NCBI GenBank assembly: GCA_019915135.1 | Contig: JAHLMK010000012.1 | Span: forward strand, 1,240,001-1,304,000 | Length of the DNA stretch: 64,000 bases | Reading direction: 5' to 3' | Origin: Strobilurus pachycystidiatus | Taxonomy: Eukaryota; Basidiomycota; Agaricomycetes; Agaricales; Physalacriaceae | Shown here: positions 38,979-50,444 of the stretch, in pieces | Layout: every line of letters starts with the position of its first letter | Position numbering within the stretch: the stretch's first letter is position 1 | Notes under the pieces: generated by a model | Database searches by the model: none | The model's input: only the letters and a program-made list of their open reading frames with translations | What the model was told of the DNA's origin: nothing | Made by a program: the position numbers and the translations under genes

Positions 38979-41900
38979 CCCACAAGCTCAAACAGCTTGA
39001 CTTATGTTCGCTGATAGGAGGTGTCTAAGTCTTAATATCTTAAGTCTCGAGACATCCGTTTCGACGATCATGAAATAGACGCGAATAACAAACACAAGCT
39101 GATGGCGCCACCAGTTCTCATGATCAACAGTACCGTTCAACCGTGAATTACCTTTGCCACATTTACCAGGCTTTCGCGTGCTTCAGCAGTGTCGCGTGTG
39201 CGATATTCGTCTCGAAACATGTTGCTACAAGGTTAGGCTCACGACCAGACTGTGTAGATCCGACACGAGTTGTTTCAACATTGTGTTGAGCAGCGCGCTT
39301 TCAACCATTGACATTGACAAGGCCTCTATCCAATACTGTTCTGCTGGGAGAAGTACATACGCTACTGGGAAGGAACGTCCCAAACACCACGGCTCATTTT
39401 CAGGGTCTGCAAAGTCTGAAAGGCACTTCAAGTTCGTCCAACGAGATGATGGAGATAAGGAGCAGGAGAATGACGCGGGCGACTATACCTGCGATTGATC
39501 ACACTTATGATGGACCAGCCTGTTTATCGATAGGCTGTGATACTACTACGGTATACTACTACTGGCCTCAACTACGTACGCCGTGAGCGCGTGCGCCTCC
39601 TCGCCTGGTAAAGTTGAAGGAGGATGGCCTGCTCGTGGGGTTGCGAGACGAGTAACAGACATACCCTGTGTATGCAGTCATGGCTCAGGGAGCTTCAGGT
39701 GTCTTGAAATCACTGTAGGAGGCGGCGACTCATGGGTATCCTGTGGTGTATATTAGACAAGAGGGTCAAAAATCCCGACACCGTCGGAAGGATGCCGTCA
39801 CGCGACGGTCGGCTGAGACCAGCCAGGATATCGGGTTGATAGGCGTTGGGAGCTCGAAAAGTCATGACTGGCCGCAGAGATGAACCATCGGGCAGGAGTG
39901 ACCCGACAGGCATGGGTTGATGATATCGATGGCGACAATACTACAGTATTCATGATCTACCCCAGAGAAAGTCGGACTGAAAGTTTGCAATTTGGGCGCT
40001 CTGATAGCGGATGGCGCTGATAACATTCCTGTTTGCCTCGTCAGAGGTGATTATCTATTTTCGACGCGTAGAGTCGTCAATGTCGTTTCGTGTCTGATGA
40101 AATTGTATGTGTCAGTCTCGGCGAGCTTCCGAGTGGCACTGACCGGGACCATTTACCTCCCTCAGAGCTGAACACTCTGTTCAGTCGTGCGGATGAGCCA
40201 CATCCTGGTTGTCCTATTCCATAGGCCACGGGCATTAGAATGTGTTTCTTAAGATAGGCGCAATGCTAAAGCTTGTATCCTGCGGTTGAAATTCATTCAT
40301 TCATGCCAATACATGACCCAAGGCCACCGACGGTGAAATCGGCCATGCCGTTGTTATGCTACGCGGCAGGATTGGTCGAGCCCTATTGAGATTCAGAAAT
40401 TCTGGGGAGTCCGTGTCAGGGTCACTACGTAACAAATAATGGTCTTTTGAGCAGTCAGTCTCCCGTACGAATACAATATCATCAAAGTAACACATACTGA
40501 GATGGTGGTGTGAGTATTAGGTGAAGATAGGGCGGATGAGATACAGGTCTGAGATCGGAGCGATGGACCTTGCTTCGTGACATACTTACGGCCATTCAAC
40601 AGTCAAATGCCATCAGTTTTCCTTTTTATCGCGACGTGGGAGGTTGATGCACGTCATTTACGCTGAGGTCACTGAGTTCAATGTAAGTGGCGCGTTCATG
40701 TGGAGGAAGAAGCACGGACGAGCGGTACATTGTCGACAAGAACACATTCAACAGATGAGGAGTCGATACGACTAACCACGCGTCAATCTTATCAGTTCTG
40801 AGTGAAGAACGGCTGATTCCTTCATAGTCCCTTTCAAACAGCTGACAGTGAGCGCCGGTTCCTGGTAATATCTCGGACTATGACGATACGTCTCCGTCCC
40901 AGAGTCCGTGAGTTGACCGTACGTTAGAGTTGAGCGGGAGCCACGTTTCATGAACATACGTCAGAGAGAAGGTTGAACTCGCGTCCAGCCAATATAGCAG
41001 GGCAAAGATCGGCCAAAGGTGGATGCAGATGGCCAGAATGTGTTGTAACATTCCGCGTTTATCTGCGAGTTCAACAGGTCAGGCGATGTCAAGCTCAAAG
41101 ACCCAACTGAGTATTTGCAATACCACGCAGAAGACGCGTGTCGCGGCGATACGAGAGATTCATGACAAAGTGCAGTATAGACGCCTTGAAAACCGATGCC
41201 TTCAAACAGCGAGAAAGACACGGAGGATTATAAAGGACGCGATTCGGCCATGGTGGGAACATAGGCTCGCGAATGCAGATGGGGATGGTGTCTAGAAAGT
41301 CTCAGACTCTCAGTCACGGTTTGCTCTAACAATCGGGGCAAAATAGAATTGTTACTCAACACGTGTTTTGCGCGACTTGCCTCCTGCTTTGTATCAATAC
41401 CGCGATCGGCCACACACTTGGACACCATTGCACGAGTATCTCTGCTGCAGCTTTCTGTTGTTCCTTGAAGACCAGCTATGCCACAAAACTGGGGCCCAAG
41501 AACTTGAAGGACTGGGCGGGAGTGTGTAATGATTGCCCTCTCTATTTGGGATTACCGCAAGGGTCTGGTCGAGCGCGATCACAGAGAATCACATTGACAA
41601 GTTTGTATGATGGGACCCACAGAACGACCTCTTCGAACGGGGCAAGAACGCCAGGTAGTTTGGTCATTGGCTGTGTGGACTCGGGCTGCCTTCGTGCCTG
41701 TCGGCGATGGTGAATATTTCATCATGGGCATCAACACCAGGCGACGCTTCTCTGGGAATGGACGTACAGCGCTGCATTGATGAACTGAAGAGGCTCCTCA
41801 GTGACTTGTTCGTGGTCGCGAAGATACATCACGTAGTCGTAGGTATCAGCTTGGTCCCCCCGGCATGGTGCGTGTTTAATAGTTCCGGGTCCGAAGGGTC

Positions 41901-42179
41901 GGCCCCCCGGGAATACCACCCGGGCTCAGCCAGATTTGCGCCGATGAATACGGAACTGACAGAAATTGTGTCAGGCAGGTTCACTCATACGAGATATGTG
42001 CACGAGCTTTTTCGAAATTTAATCTCTACCAGACCGCCCAGTACTTAAACCTTAAAGGCCAATCACCATTACCTGGGAAAACTGGCCTACTATCCCTCTA
42101 TACCTGCCTGCCTACCCGCCTCCCTCATTCAACATTTCTCTGATAACGTGCGATCCCTGACGCTAGTATCCGCTCCTTC

Positions 42180-44965
42180 ATGACCAGGCCCCCGTCCCCC
42201 CGCGAAACGCGCCCGTTGCTGCTAGAGCGGTCACCCTCGTACCAGACCATCGTCGCCGATGATGACGATTCAATAGCCTCTCAGTCGACGTGCGGTGTTG
42301 ATCCACCACCCATCAACAAGTTTTCCAGAGTTGAAACGGTATGGATTTTGGCAGGATTATGGAGCGCGGTGTTCTTGGGCGCTTTGGACGGTTCGTATCT
42401 TTCCTTGATGTCATGAGTGCCGTTGGCATCTCTAAATGGCGTGGATGTGCCTGACGCGCTTTTCATTGTAGGAACTGTCGTAGCAACTTTGCTGAGCCCT
42501 ATAGGAAGCCACTTCAACAAATCGAATCAGGCGTCCTATATCGGTACCTCATATCTCTTGTCCGTATGTTGTTTCACACCACTGTACGGTTCGTGTCGCG
42601 CCCTTGAAACGACGGTACAGAGAATCATTAATGGAATCTGCAGGACGCCTCGCTGACATACTGGGTCGCAAAGGAGCGATGTTGCTGGCGCTTTCCTTGT
42701 TTGGTATGTCCATTTGCTTCATCAAACCCGCGCTCATCTTGCCGCACAGGCTCTGGCACGATATTCTGTGGATTCGCACCTTCAATGGAAACGCTTATCC
42801 TAGCCCGAGCTATTGCGGGCATGGGCGGTGGGGGGTAAGGTGTTCCGTTTGGTGCATGTTCTCGTGTTGATCGCCTTGATTTGTACGCTAGGGTCATGAC
42901 TGGTGAGTAATGTGGCGTCCTCGCGGCTGTCTTCTGAGTTCTTTCCCAAGTTTCGAGCATTACTGTTACGGATCTCATCCCCTTGTACGTCGTCATCCGC
43001 TAAGACTCGAGTGTATTCCGACTCAGCCGGTAGGAAACAACGGGGCTTATACCAGGGAATGGCAAATATGTATGTCCCCTGCTCGGTTATCGATGGCATT
43101 GGCTACGACCCTAACTCCCCTGCAGTCTTTTTGGCCTAGGCGCGGGTATAGGTGGACCACTCGGTGGCTGGATCAATGACTCCTTTGGCTGGTTGGTGCC
43201 ATCGTCTTCATAGTCAGCGAGTGCTGACTTCTTCTGTTTGCGTTTAGGGAGGCAGCCTTCTACTTTCAGGTAGCTTTACTACCTCTGACTACCTCTCCTC
43301 TTTCTGATAGACTCGCAGACACCAGTCCTTGTGTTCAGTTTCATTCTTGTCGCTCTCAAAGTGAATATTGTGCTTCCCGATGAGATCCAGAACCAGCCGT
43401 TGCGCGAAAAACTGCGACGGATCGATGTCATGGGATCTTTGACTCTGGTTGGGACCGTAGGATGCCTGCTCCTTGGGTTCAGTTTGAAGACCACCGAAGA
43501 AATGGCCTGGTCTAGTCCTACCATTTCTGGCTTATTCGCGGCCAGCGCCATCTTCGGGGTCTCTTTTGTACTTGTCGAAAAGTACTGGTCCCCGTACCCG
43601 GTGATGCCTCTACGGCTGATAACTCAGCGCACACCCTTGGCGGTATCCGTGTGCAATCTTTTTGGCAGTATGGCCGCATTCTCAGTGGTACGTCCCTTCT
43701 ATTGAGGCAAGTCGGTCAACTGACCTGAGCGATTGTTGAAAAGATATACAACATTCCGTTGGTATGCCTCTGATTCTCACATAAGCACTCCGACGCTCAT
43801 GGAAGTATGATCTTGTTATCACAGTATTTCTCGGCGGTACGGCTGTATCCAGCAGCAGAAGCTGGTGCGTGAAGTTTTTCTCACATCTCGTTGTCCATTT
43901 ACCCGCTGACTGAGGGTAATTATTTTCTGCTCAGGTCTACATCTCCTTCCGCATTCCGTAAGTGCTGAAAGAGATATTCATCTTCTGTCGTCTCAAAGAT
44001 TGTTGATAGATTGCTATATCGACGGGTAGCGTCTTCGCTGGATGGTGAGTCTATCGTACACTTGACTGCGAAAGATGAACTTGCTAACGGACAGCAAGGA
44101 TGATGCGAAAGACGGGGAAACTCTATTCACTGACCCTTGTATCATCTGGCCTGACGATCCTGGCGAGTGTTCTGGTGATTCGCTGGAATGAGCATTCGTC
44201 TGCCTTTCATATGTGGTTCGACATCGTCCCTCAAGCTTTCGGCATGGCAAGTGTCATTACGACTACGCTCATTGTAAGTGTGGCTTTATCTCAGTTGTGT
44301 GGACTTCTTCTCAGGGAGCCCGTAGGCAATGATAGCTGGCGTCTACAAGGAGGATATGGCGATAGCCACGGGCAGTAAGTAGCTCTGTGATTCTCGGAAA
44401 GTGTGAGTAATTCTTACGCCACAAACAGTTACCTATCTCTTCCGGACTACGGGACAAGTTTTGGGGGTCAGTCTTAGTGGTGCAATTCTTCAGGCCGTCT
44501 TACTCGAGCAACTACGGGAACGTATCAAGGGTCCTGGCTCAGCGGAGGTCAGTGACTTAGCTGTTATGATGCACAACTTCCGGATTTGACTTGGGATTTG
44601 GTCCAGATTATCAACGAGATCCGGTAGGTTTTGTATACCATGCACGCTTTTTTGTATTGACAGTTACAATACAGTCACTCGACGGCGATAATACCGGAAT
44701 TAGACCCTCTACACATGCGCGCTGCTATTGACTCGTACGCAAGCGCCTTGAAGGTCGTGTTCATTGTCCAGGCTTCATGGAATTTCCTCGCGTTCCTTGC
44801 ATGTCTGCCTATCCAGGAAAATCATTTGCCGTAAGTCCAAAATACGACTGGAAATTCAGCTCAACATCGCGACTCATTTGTTACTATCTTGACAGAGGCT
44901 CTCCAGAAGAACAGGAACAACACCATCGGGACCAGATGGCTCGGCAGGAGGCTGAAGAAAGCTGA
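42180..44965 (+). CDS. MFS transporter, vacuolar basic amino-acid (Vba/Fnx1) type
   Basis: Twenty exons can be joined in phase, starting MTRPPSPRETRPLLLERSPS, a cytosolic tail with a dileucine-like acidic patch typical of vacuolar carriers. TM1 ends FLGALDGTVVATLLSPIGSH, the conserved antiporter motif region. Motif A is YGRLADILGRKGAMLLALSL. Then come FCGFAPSMETLILARAIAGM, VMTVSSITVTDLIPL and KQRGLYQGMANILFGLGAGI with GGPLGGWINDSFGWREAFYF. Later segments include YNIPLYFSAVRLYPAAEAGL, GSVFAGWMMRKTGKLYSL and TTGQVLGVSLSGAILQAVLL. The tail is EEQEQHHRDQMARQEAEES. The family has 14 membrane helices and moves Lys, Arg or His across the vacuolar membrane in yeasts; the substrate here is inferred. 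Exon 5 (42892-42902) is only 11 nt and exon 11 (43744-43761) is 18 nt, both required for conserved residues. Confidence 0.92.
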
Positions 44966-45398
44966 TACTTATGAACCGTTACGCGTAGCTGCCTCGGGGA
45001 GTTTTTTTGGTGGACTTGTGATGCGCCAATTGTACATTAGCTAGATGGACTATGTTGCCTACCGGTGATCTCTCGCTCCGCAATGGACACACAGTTTCAA
45101 TCGCTCCCTGCAGTCGGCAGATGCATCAACACGCAAGCTGCTCAACCACGAAGAGGTTCAAGGATCGGGTCAGAGGTTAACGTGCGAGATGGCATTACGC
45201 GTATCAGAACCGATGCCTGGGCAAGAATAGAATGATCAGAGCGCGAGATAGCCGATGGTGTGTCTGTGTGTTGGGTTCAAATTTTTCTTCGCATTTTTAT
45301 TGGATTATCAATTTTATGTTGTGTTCTCACAAGCCACGACAAAAGGCTGTGGGCAATGTCAGTGGAGCATCTGGTTGTCAAGACAGATACACACCTGT
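44966..45398. other. Convergent 3' intergenic region
   Basis: The interval lies between the transporter stop and the uS14m stop, which converge. No gene was seen; a plus-strand frame near 45232 has no family features. Confidence 0.6.
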
Positions 45399-45763
45399 CT
45401 ACCAGGCGGCTTTGCGGACACCGTTGAGTTCACCCGCGAGGGCTTGCAGACGGAATTGGTACTATTGAGAGACATGAACAACTAGGAGGGATGAGAAGCA
45501 CGTATACAACGTACTCTGCAAAGTGCAAATTCGCTCATGACACCGCGACCCCTTCCTGTCTCGAAACATCTGTTCTTCACGCTTGACGGGCGCGAGTATT
45601 TGTCGAATGAGTTGAGCTGCAGTTGCGCCTGATGGCGGACCTGGGGCGGCAGAGACTGGTTGCGAGCAACGAATAGGTATGCGCGGCGGACGACCTCGTT
45701 GGCGGAGAAGCCTTTGCGCGCCTTGATGTCGCGGAGGACGCGCGCGTTGCGGTATGCGGGCAT
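45399..45763 (-). CDS. MRP2: Mitochondrial ribosomal protein uS14m
   Basis: Two exons (45515-45763, 45399-45461; 53-nt intron) encode 103 residues, the usual size for uS14m. The protein begins MPAYRNARVLRDIKARKGFS. The conserved core is VRHQAQLQLNSFDKYSRPSS and VKNRCFETGRGRGVMSEFAL. The second exon completes the family end with CRYQFRLQALAGELNGVRKA followed by AW. It has the bacterial-type S14 arrangement and belongs to the small subunit head of the mitochondrial ribosome. The gene symbol follows the yeast orthologue. The splice model is supported because the 63-nt last exon restores the YQFR..A..G.L.GV.K.W ending. The gene starts 212 bp from a small plus-strand gene. Confidence 0.93.
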
Positions 45764-45975
45764 GGCGGTAAGAGAGAAACGTTCAGATAAACAAGGACAC
45801 ACAGCAGTGGGCGGCAAAGTTCGGATCAATTTTGACTTGCAGCACACCACGACAAGCAATCAGCGCTTGACGATTTGTCTTTCTTTTCATTGAGGCTTCT
45901 AGTGTGGGCTATGGGTGCGTCTGCTGCGCTTATGCTTGCATATCTCCACTCAGAATTTATGCATTCAGTTCCAGA

Positions 45976-46278
45976 ATGTACTATGCCAAAGCACTGAGAT
46001 ATGCCCAGAACCGCACATTCGTCTCCTCCGTCTTTGGCGCCACATTCTTCGCTGCCGTTTTCACCGTGTCTGCGTCGAGCATCTTACCATGCCCCGTGCG
46101 GCCTGACAAATCCCGCTTCATGGAGGACGACACCTCAAATGCCGAGATACTACCCCTCTCTGGCAAAGTCATAATTGCCAAACGGCCGCGAAGGTGGATA
46201 GAGGAGAAGCAGCCGACGTGCCAGAGTTTTCCATCAGACGAGGAAGTATTGGAGCAGAGACGAAGGCAATCACAATGA
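45976..46278 (+). CDS. Small membrane-anchored protein, possibly mitochondrial
   Basis: A 100-residue frame starts MYYAKALRYAQNRTFVSSVF. It continues into a hydrophobic segment (GATFFAAVFTVSASSILPCP) that could be an uncleaved membrane anchor. A charged soluble tail with GKVIIAKRPRRWIEEKQ and EEVLEQRRRQSQ follows. Composition and codon pattern look genuinely coding. I think similar short proteins occur widely in Basidiomycota but cannot name a function. The frame stays open upstream without an ATG; an upstream ATG (near 45910, other frame) joined by an intron cannot be excluded. It is divergent from uS14m, fitting a mitochondrial protein under a shared promoter, which is inference. Confidence 0.68.
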   Translation: MYYAKALRYAQNRTFVSSVFGATFFAAVFTVSASSILPCPVRPDKSRFMEDDTSNAEILPLSGKVIIAKRPRRWIEEKQPTCQSFPSDEEVLEQRRRQSQ

Positions 46279-46634
46279 TTTTCTATCCCACATCTCGTTC
46301 ACAATAAGAACGAAGCATGGGCCAATGTTCGGCTGACATCTCCGGTGGGTACGACCAATCACAACAGAGCAATTGGCGCTCCTCCTCAAGATCTCTTCTG
46401 TCTTCCATCTCCTGAATATCTCTCATGTCGAATCTAACCCCGAGTTAGTATCATTTTGCCGCGTTCTAGTCTTTGCCCAGACTCGAAAGGATTTCAGGTT
46501 GTTCCTCCGGTCTCAGTTGTTCGTCAATCTTATACTTACGTTCTGTAGGTCTCTCAAGCTTGACATCCTCCCCAGGTTAGGTCAGCGGGCTTTTGTATAT
46601 TCCGTGACCAGATGTTACAACAATCGGTAGGCTG
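46279..46634. other. Convergent 3' intergenic region
   Basis: The small gene and the oxidoreductase gene converge here. Only chance-like frames were seen. Confidence 0.55.
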
Positions 46635-47911
46635 TCAATTGAATTTGTATCCCAAGAGACCGTTTTTCTCCTCGTACTCAACGTTCGGATCAGCGAGTTG
46701 AAGCGCTTCGGCGCGGTCATGGGGAGGATAGATCATTCGCCAATTGATCTGTTGCTTGTACTGCTTCGCGTCCTTCCCCGTCTTCATCACTTGCCTATCC
46801 CATCCTTCCGTAACAACTGCACGGCCTTCACCAAGGTCGAGACAAGTCACATAGTCCGGCTGGCGGTAAGTATGGAGCGGAAGGCCGAGGATATCCTGAG
46901 CAGCGTTATGTCCAGCTGAACGCCTGCCAACAGATATCAGCACCTTATTGAAGTCAGATGTGGCTCATACCCAAGAATCAGGGCGTGCTGGCAGGACATC
47001 ATCGCGACATGACCCTCTTCATCAACCCGAGCGGACGCAGTATCTCCTGTGGCGTAAACATCCAGAACACCGACAACTTTCAGGTTATCGTCGACGAGAA
47101 GACGCCCTTTTTGATCGCGCTGTGCGCCAATAATTTGTTCTGTCAAACTGGAAGCGCGGACACCGACAGTCCAGATGACAGTCTTTGTTTCGATTCGCCT
47201 ACCCGAAGACAAGGTGACGCCGTCTGCATCGACTCCAGTGACGCTTTCCCCGGTGACGAGTATCACCCCGAGCTCTTTCAACGCCTCGAGGATCACTGGA
47301 CGAGGTCCTGGCCCCAGCTCATGTCCAATGGTCTCATGCTTCTCCACTACGAAAACGTGCGCGTCCTTCATGAGCCCACGAAGACGACCTGGGAGCTCGG
47401 TCACCGTCTCGATACCTGTAAAACTTCCACCAACAACGACCACATTGTCGCGTGCCGCGGAACTGGGAAGGGAAGGGAGCGACCGCAAGTGTGTATCGAG
47501 CGTCAGAGCTTCATCGTAGTTATCGACGATGAACGCGTGCTCTCGGAGCCCTCTCACAGCATCTGGCATCCAGACCTCGCTACCGCTCGCGAGGATGAGA
47601 CGGGTGTAGTGGACTATCGCTGACGAATTGCCAGCGGACGCGTATTCCACTGTGTGCGATTCGGTGGAAATACGCGTGGCACGGCCTTGGGTATAGCGCA
47701 CACCCATGATCCCGAAGAGTTTTTCTACGGAAGGCGCAGCTTGGGATATATCCGTCTCGTAGAGGCGGGGGCGCATGACCATGATGGGCTCGGGGGCGAT
47801 CACGGCGACTTCGATGTCCTTGCGTCCAGCCAATTCAAGGGCCCGCACGGCGCTGAGAGCAGACCAGACGCCACCGAATCCAGCACCAATGATCAAGATT
47901 CGTTGGGACAT
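46635..47911 (-). CDS. FAD/NAD(P)-dependent oxidoreductase, NDH-2/AIF-like
   Basis: Two exons (46971-47911, 46635-46923; 47-nt intron) encode 409 residues. The FAD-binding Rossmann motif is RILIIGAGFGGVWSALSA at the N-terminus. EVAVIAPEP follows with the RPRLYE segment. The second dinucleotide site is NVVVVGGSFTGIETVTEL, and the C-terminal FAD contact is LDVYATGDTAS. This is the pyridine nucleotide-disulfide oxidoreductase fold without a redox-active CxxxxC pair, as in type II NADH:quinone oxidoreductases and AIF-like proteins. There is no evident mitochondrial presequence or C-terminal membrane helix, so a cytosolic location is possible. RPRLYE and the N-terminal spacing resemble bacterial homologues more than yeast NDI1, as far as I recall. 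The 5' leader appears to contain an intron (47915-47965). Confidence 0.88.
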
Positions 47912-47914
47912 GTT

Positions 47915-47965
47915 CTGAGGCGTCGTTTAGTCGGTAAGATACGCGTACAAAACCAAGCATCTCAC
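47915..47965 (-). other. Probable 5'-UTR intron of the oxidoreductase gene
   Basis: On the minus strand AAG then GTGAGA opens, and GCCTCAG closes three bases before the ATG. A good branch-like CTAAAC lies about 10 nt before the acceptor. The 51-nt size matches the coding introns of this window. It changes no protein sequence. Confidence 0.65.
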
Positions 47966-48036
47966 CTTGAATTTTGATCTCGTGTCAGTGAGGGAAAGAC
48001 AGCCCTCGTGATGATGCTACTTGAGACTCGCATCTT

Positions 48037-48044
48037 TTTATATA
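48037..48044 (-). promoter_or_regulatory. TATA box of the oxidoreductase gene
   Basis: TATATAAA on the minus strand lies about 126 bp upstream of the start codon. Once the 51-nt leader intron is removed, this places the start of transcription at a normal distance. Confidence 0.55.
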
Positions 48045-48732
48045 CGACGCACACGCGCGCCACACCGCCGCATTACTGCAGACTATCATAGCTTTGGGCG
48101 AGAAGTCTAAGACTGTATTCGAGCTGATACTATCCATTGACTTGCGTGCCTCCACGGCTATATTTTGACAAGTTCAGTTGCATTGATGTGGGTCAGCTTA
48201 CCCAGTACGACTGTAGCACGGGTGCCGCGTTCATCGTGCTCCATGACACGGTATCCAACACGGTCTTACCAAGACCAGGAGGTCTATAATTATTCTCCTC
48301 TGCATTGGTTCTGCATTGCGCGAAGGCATCGGAGGTCTTTGTAGTCTCGTCCGAGCTAGGGACCTGAATGACTGAGGTACTGTGGACAGACTGTGGATGT
48401 GAGGGACATTGCCACAGTAGCCGACTCGGAGCCGAAGAACTCGTTCGCATACATTTAGCATAGACAGTGAATGGACTCTGGGAGGACGAAGGAAAAATTG
48501 CAGTATGGAACCGAAGAAGGATTAACATAGTGCGAGGAACAATTCAGTAGTCTGTTACAAGTCTTGCTATCGAACTTCGAATGCCACAGTACAGTCACGA
48601 TACTAAACAGGTCTGAAAGCTGCGAGGACTCAGTTCCCCGAGAGAAACAAAGCACCCCTCCTTCCATTATGGTACAAGACTGTAATCTACGAGAAAGCGA
48701 TCTAACACAATAACAATAACACAGCAAACCCC
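48045..48732. other. Intergenic, no gene supported
   Basis: Both flanking genes are on the minus strand. A 111-codon minus frame (48193-48528) lacks domains or a signal peptide, and no splice model supports it. Confidence 0.5.
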
Positions 48733-50444
48733 TCAAGAAGCCGATCCAGGAGTCGAATGTTCAGCACTGGCGATATCTGAGAGACGAAGGTCTGGTTCGC
48801 CTCGTTCCCTCCTCCAGCGGTTCATGATATTCAACGTCGCTTGCTCAACGAGGAATCTGCCACGATACCGTTAGCTGAAAATGATGCAACCGCGCGTCGG
48901 TGTACACTTACCCATATTGACGAAGCCATTTCTCGTTGATCTCCCAATTACTATGGGCCAGAACATCGTCCCCGTGGATAGTGACGGCATTTCGGTAGTC
49001 TAGAAGACAGTCGACGAGGTCGAACCGTCCCCGCAGAAGAATCATTCTATCACGCAACTCGGGGTGAAGAATGCGGTCAATAACGCTCTCTACAATCTGC
49101 AATTAATGAAATGCACTGGTGGGGCGACGAGTACTGACCATGTGGGACCGTTCTAGAGAGAAAATCATTAGAAAGGAGATGACGATCAGATACGCAGCCG
49201 GCTTACCTCTGGACAAGGGTAGGACGCAAAGACGAGGGCAGACAATACGCACTGTTACGCTTATAATTATCCAGATGATAACTATCGAAACTTGTAAGCG
49301 CATTCTCATGACATGTAAACGAAAACGTACTGGATGAGTTTGTAAGCCTCATGTTTGTTGGGATCGTCGTCTTCCTCCAGGTTCTCAGCAGCGGCAGCAG
49401 GTTGTTTGGGAGGGACAACGGGGGTCATTCCGGAGGCAGAGGAAGGTGTGAAGGGCATAGAGTTGAGAGAGTTATCGATGTTCATGACATTCGGGACGTA
49501 GGATTGATGCACATTGTTGCTGGGCCCACCGTTGTACTGATTGAAAGAGTTTCCCGCGCTATTAGGAGGCTGCATGAGCATAGAGCCGTCGTTGTTGTGC
49601 ATCATGTCGGAGAAGAGACCGTTGCTGTCGTGGGCGGAGCGCGTAGAGGGGAAGACGGAGCCTGAAGGCATGCCTTGATTCATGGACATCATCATGTAAC
49701 CTGGGACTGCGTCGTCTGGCCTAGCCTTCTTGGAATGAGAGGAGAGATCATCGTCCGCCGGGCGCTTCTGCCCGCTTGCAGGATCCTGGACGGTGGTTTT
49801 CTTACGTCGCTGATATCCTTCCCAGGCAGTGTCGGTCTCCATCCTGTTGATAAAGTTGTCGAAGTCGGACATCTGCCAGCCAAGCTTTGGGAGAAGGCCA
49901 CCTGCGCCTTCGCCAATGAACTCTGAGAGACCCTTCAACAGACCTCGAAGGGTTTGATTTTCGGCCATGAGGTCTGCATAGACGAACATGAGGACGACAA
50001 GGCTGACAGCGGGCAACTAACCGACTGGCCTTTGAGAATGTTGCGCATTTCGCCGGCAACTTCATCTTTGCCGCCGGATAGGATTTCGACTCTTGCCTCG
50101 AGATCCCGAATCTGCCTCTTGGTAAGCAAAGAAGGACCGTCGACGAGCAGAGGGGCGCACTCTCTGCTGCTTGCGCAGCCTGAATTCCCGCTGGGCGATA
50201 CGGTTCTGGTCACGTCGAGCAGCCTGCGAGCTGCAGACCAGGACGTAAGCACGATTGGACGGCATTGGCCATCGAAAATGACATACTTTGGATTTTTCTT
50301 GCGGCCAGGCTTCCCGGGGGCAGTCGAGCCCGCCTGGGAGTCGCCATCCGAGTCCTTTGACTGCCATTAGATCCATCATGCTGAACGTGCAGTGCAGACT
50401 ACCTCAAGGTCGCGCGAAATGCTCCGGTCTTCAGCGGTCGGCAT
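48733..50444 (-). CDS. bZIP transcription factor
   Basis: Nine exons join from MPTAEDRSISRDLE through EDSDGDSQAGSTAPGKPGRK. The basic region is KNPNSQAARRDQNRIAQREF followed by RLRKQQR. The zipper segment is IRDLEARVEILSGGKDEVAG and EMRNILK, then LMAENQTLRGLLKGLSEFIG. The long middle exon carries GWQMSDFDNFINRMETDTAW and a nuclear-signal-like GQKRPADDDLSSHSKKARPD, then a Gln/Asn/Met-rich activation-like region. The C-terminal block HYHLDNYKRNSAYCLPSSLR, RTVPHESVIDRI and HPELRDRMILLRGRFDLVDC is conserved in fungal bZIP/DUF3425-type factors. The R-x-x-QNR-x-AQR-x-FR basic motif places it with the Yap-like group. Exon 7 (49139-49152) is only 14 nt. Intron 4 fits best as GC-AG. The target genes are unknown. 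Confidence 0.88.

Larger units (their letters stand above)
36948..42179. other. Long gene-poor tract with local repeats
   Basis: About 5.2 kb shows no supported gene. The longest frame (37764-38291, 175 codons, plus) has no recognisable domain and overlaps other open frames, so chance is likely. The middle carries a repeat cluster listed separately. The last few hundred bases are the promoter of the transporter gene. Confidence 0.5.
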
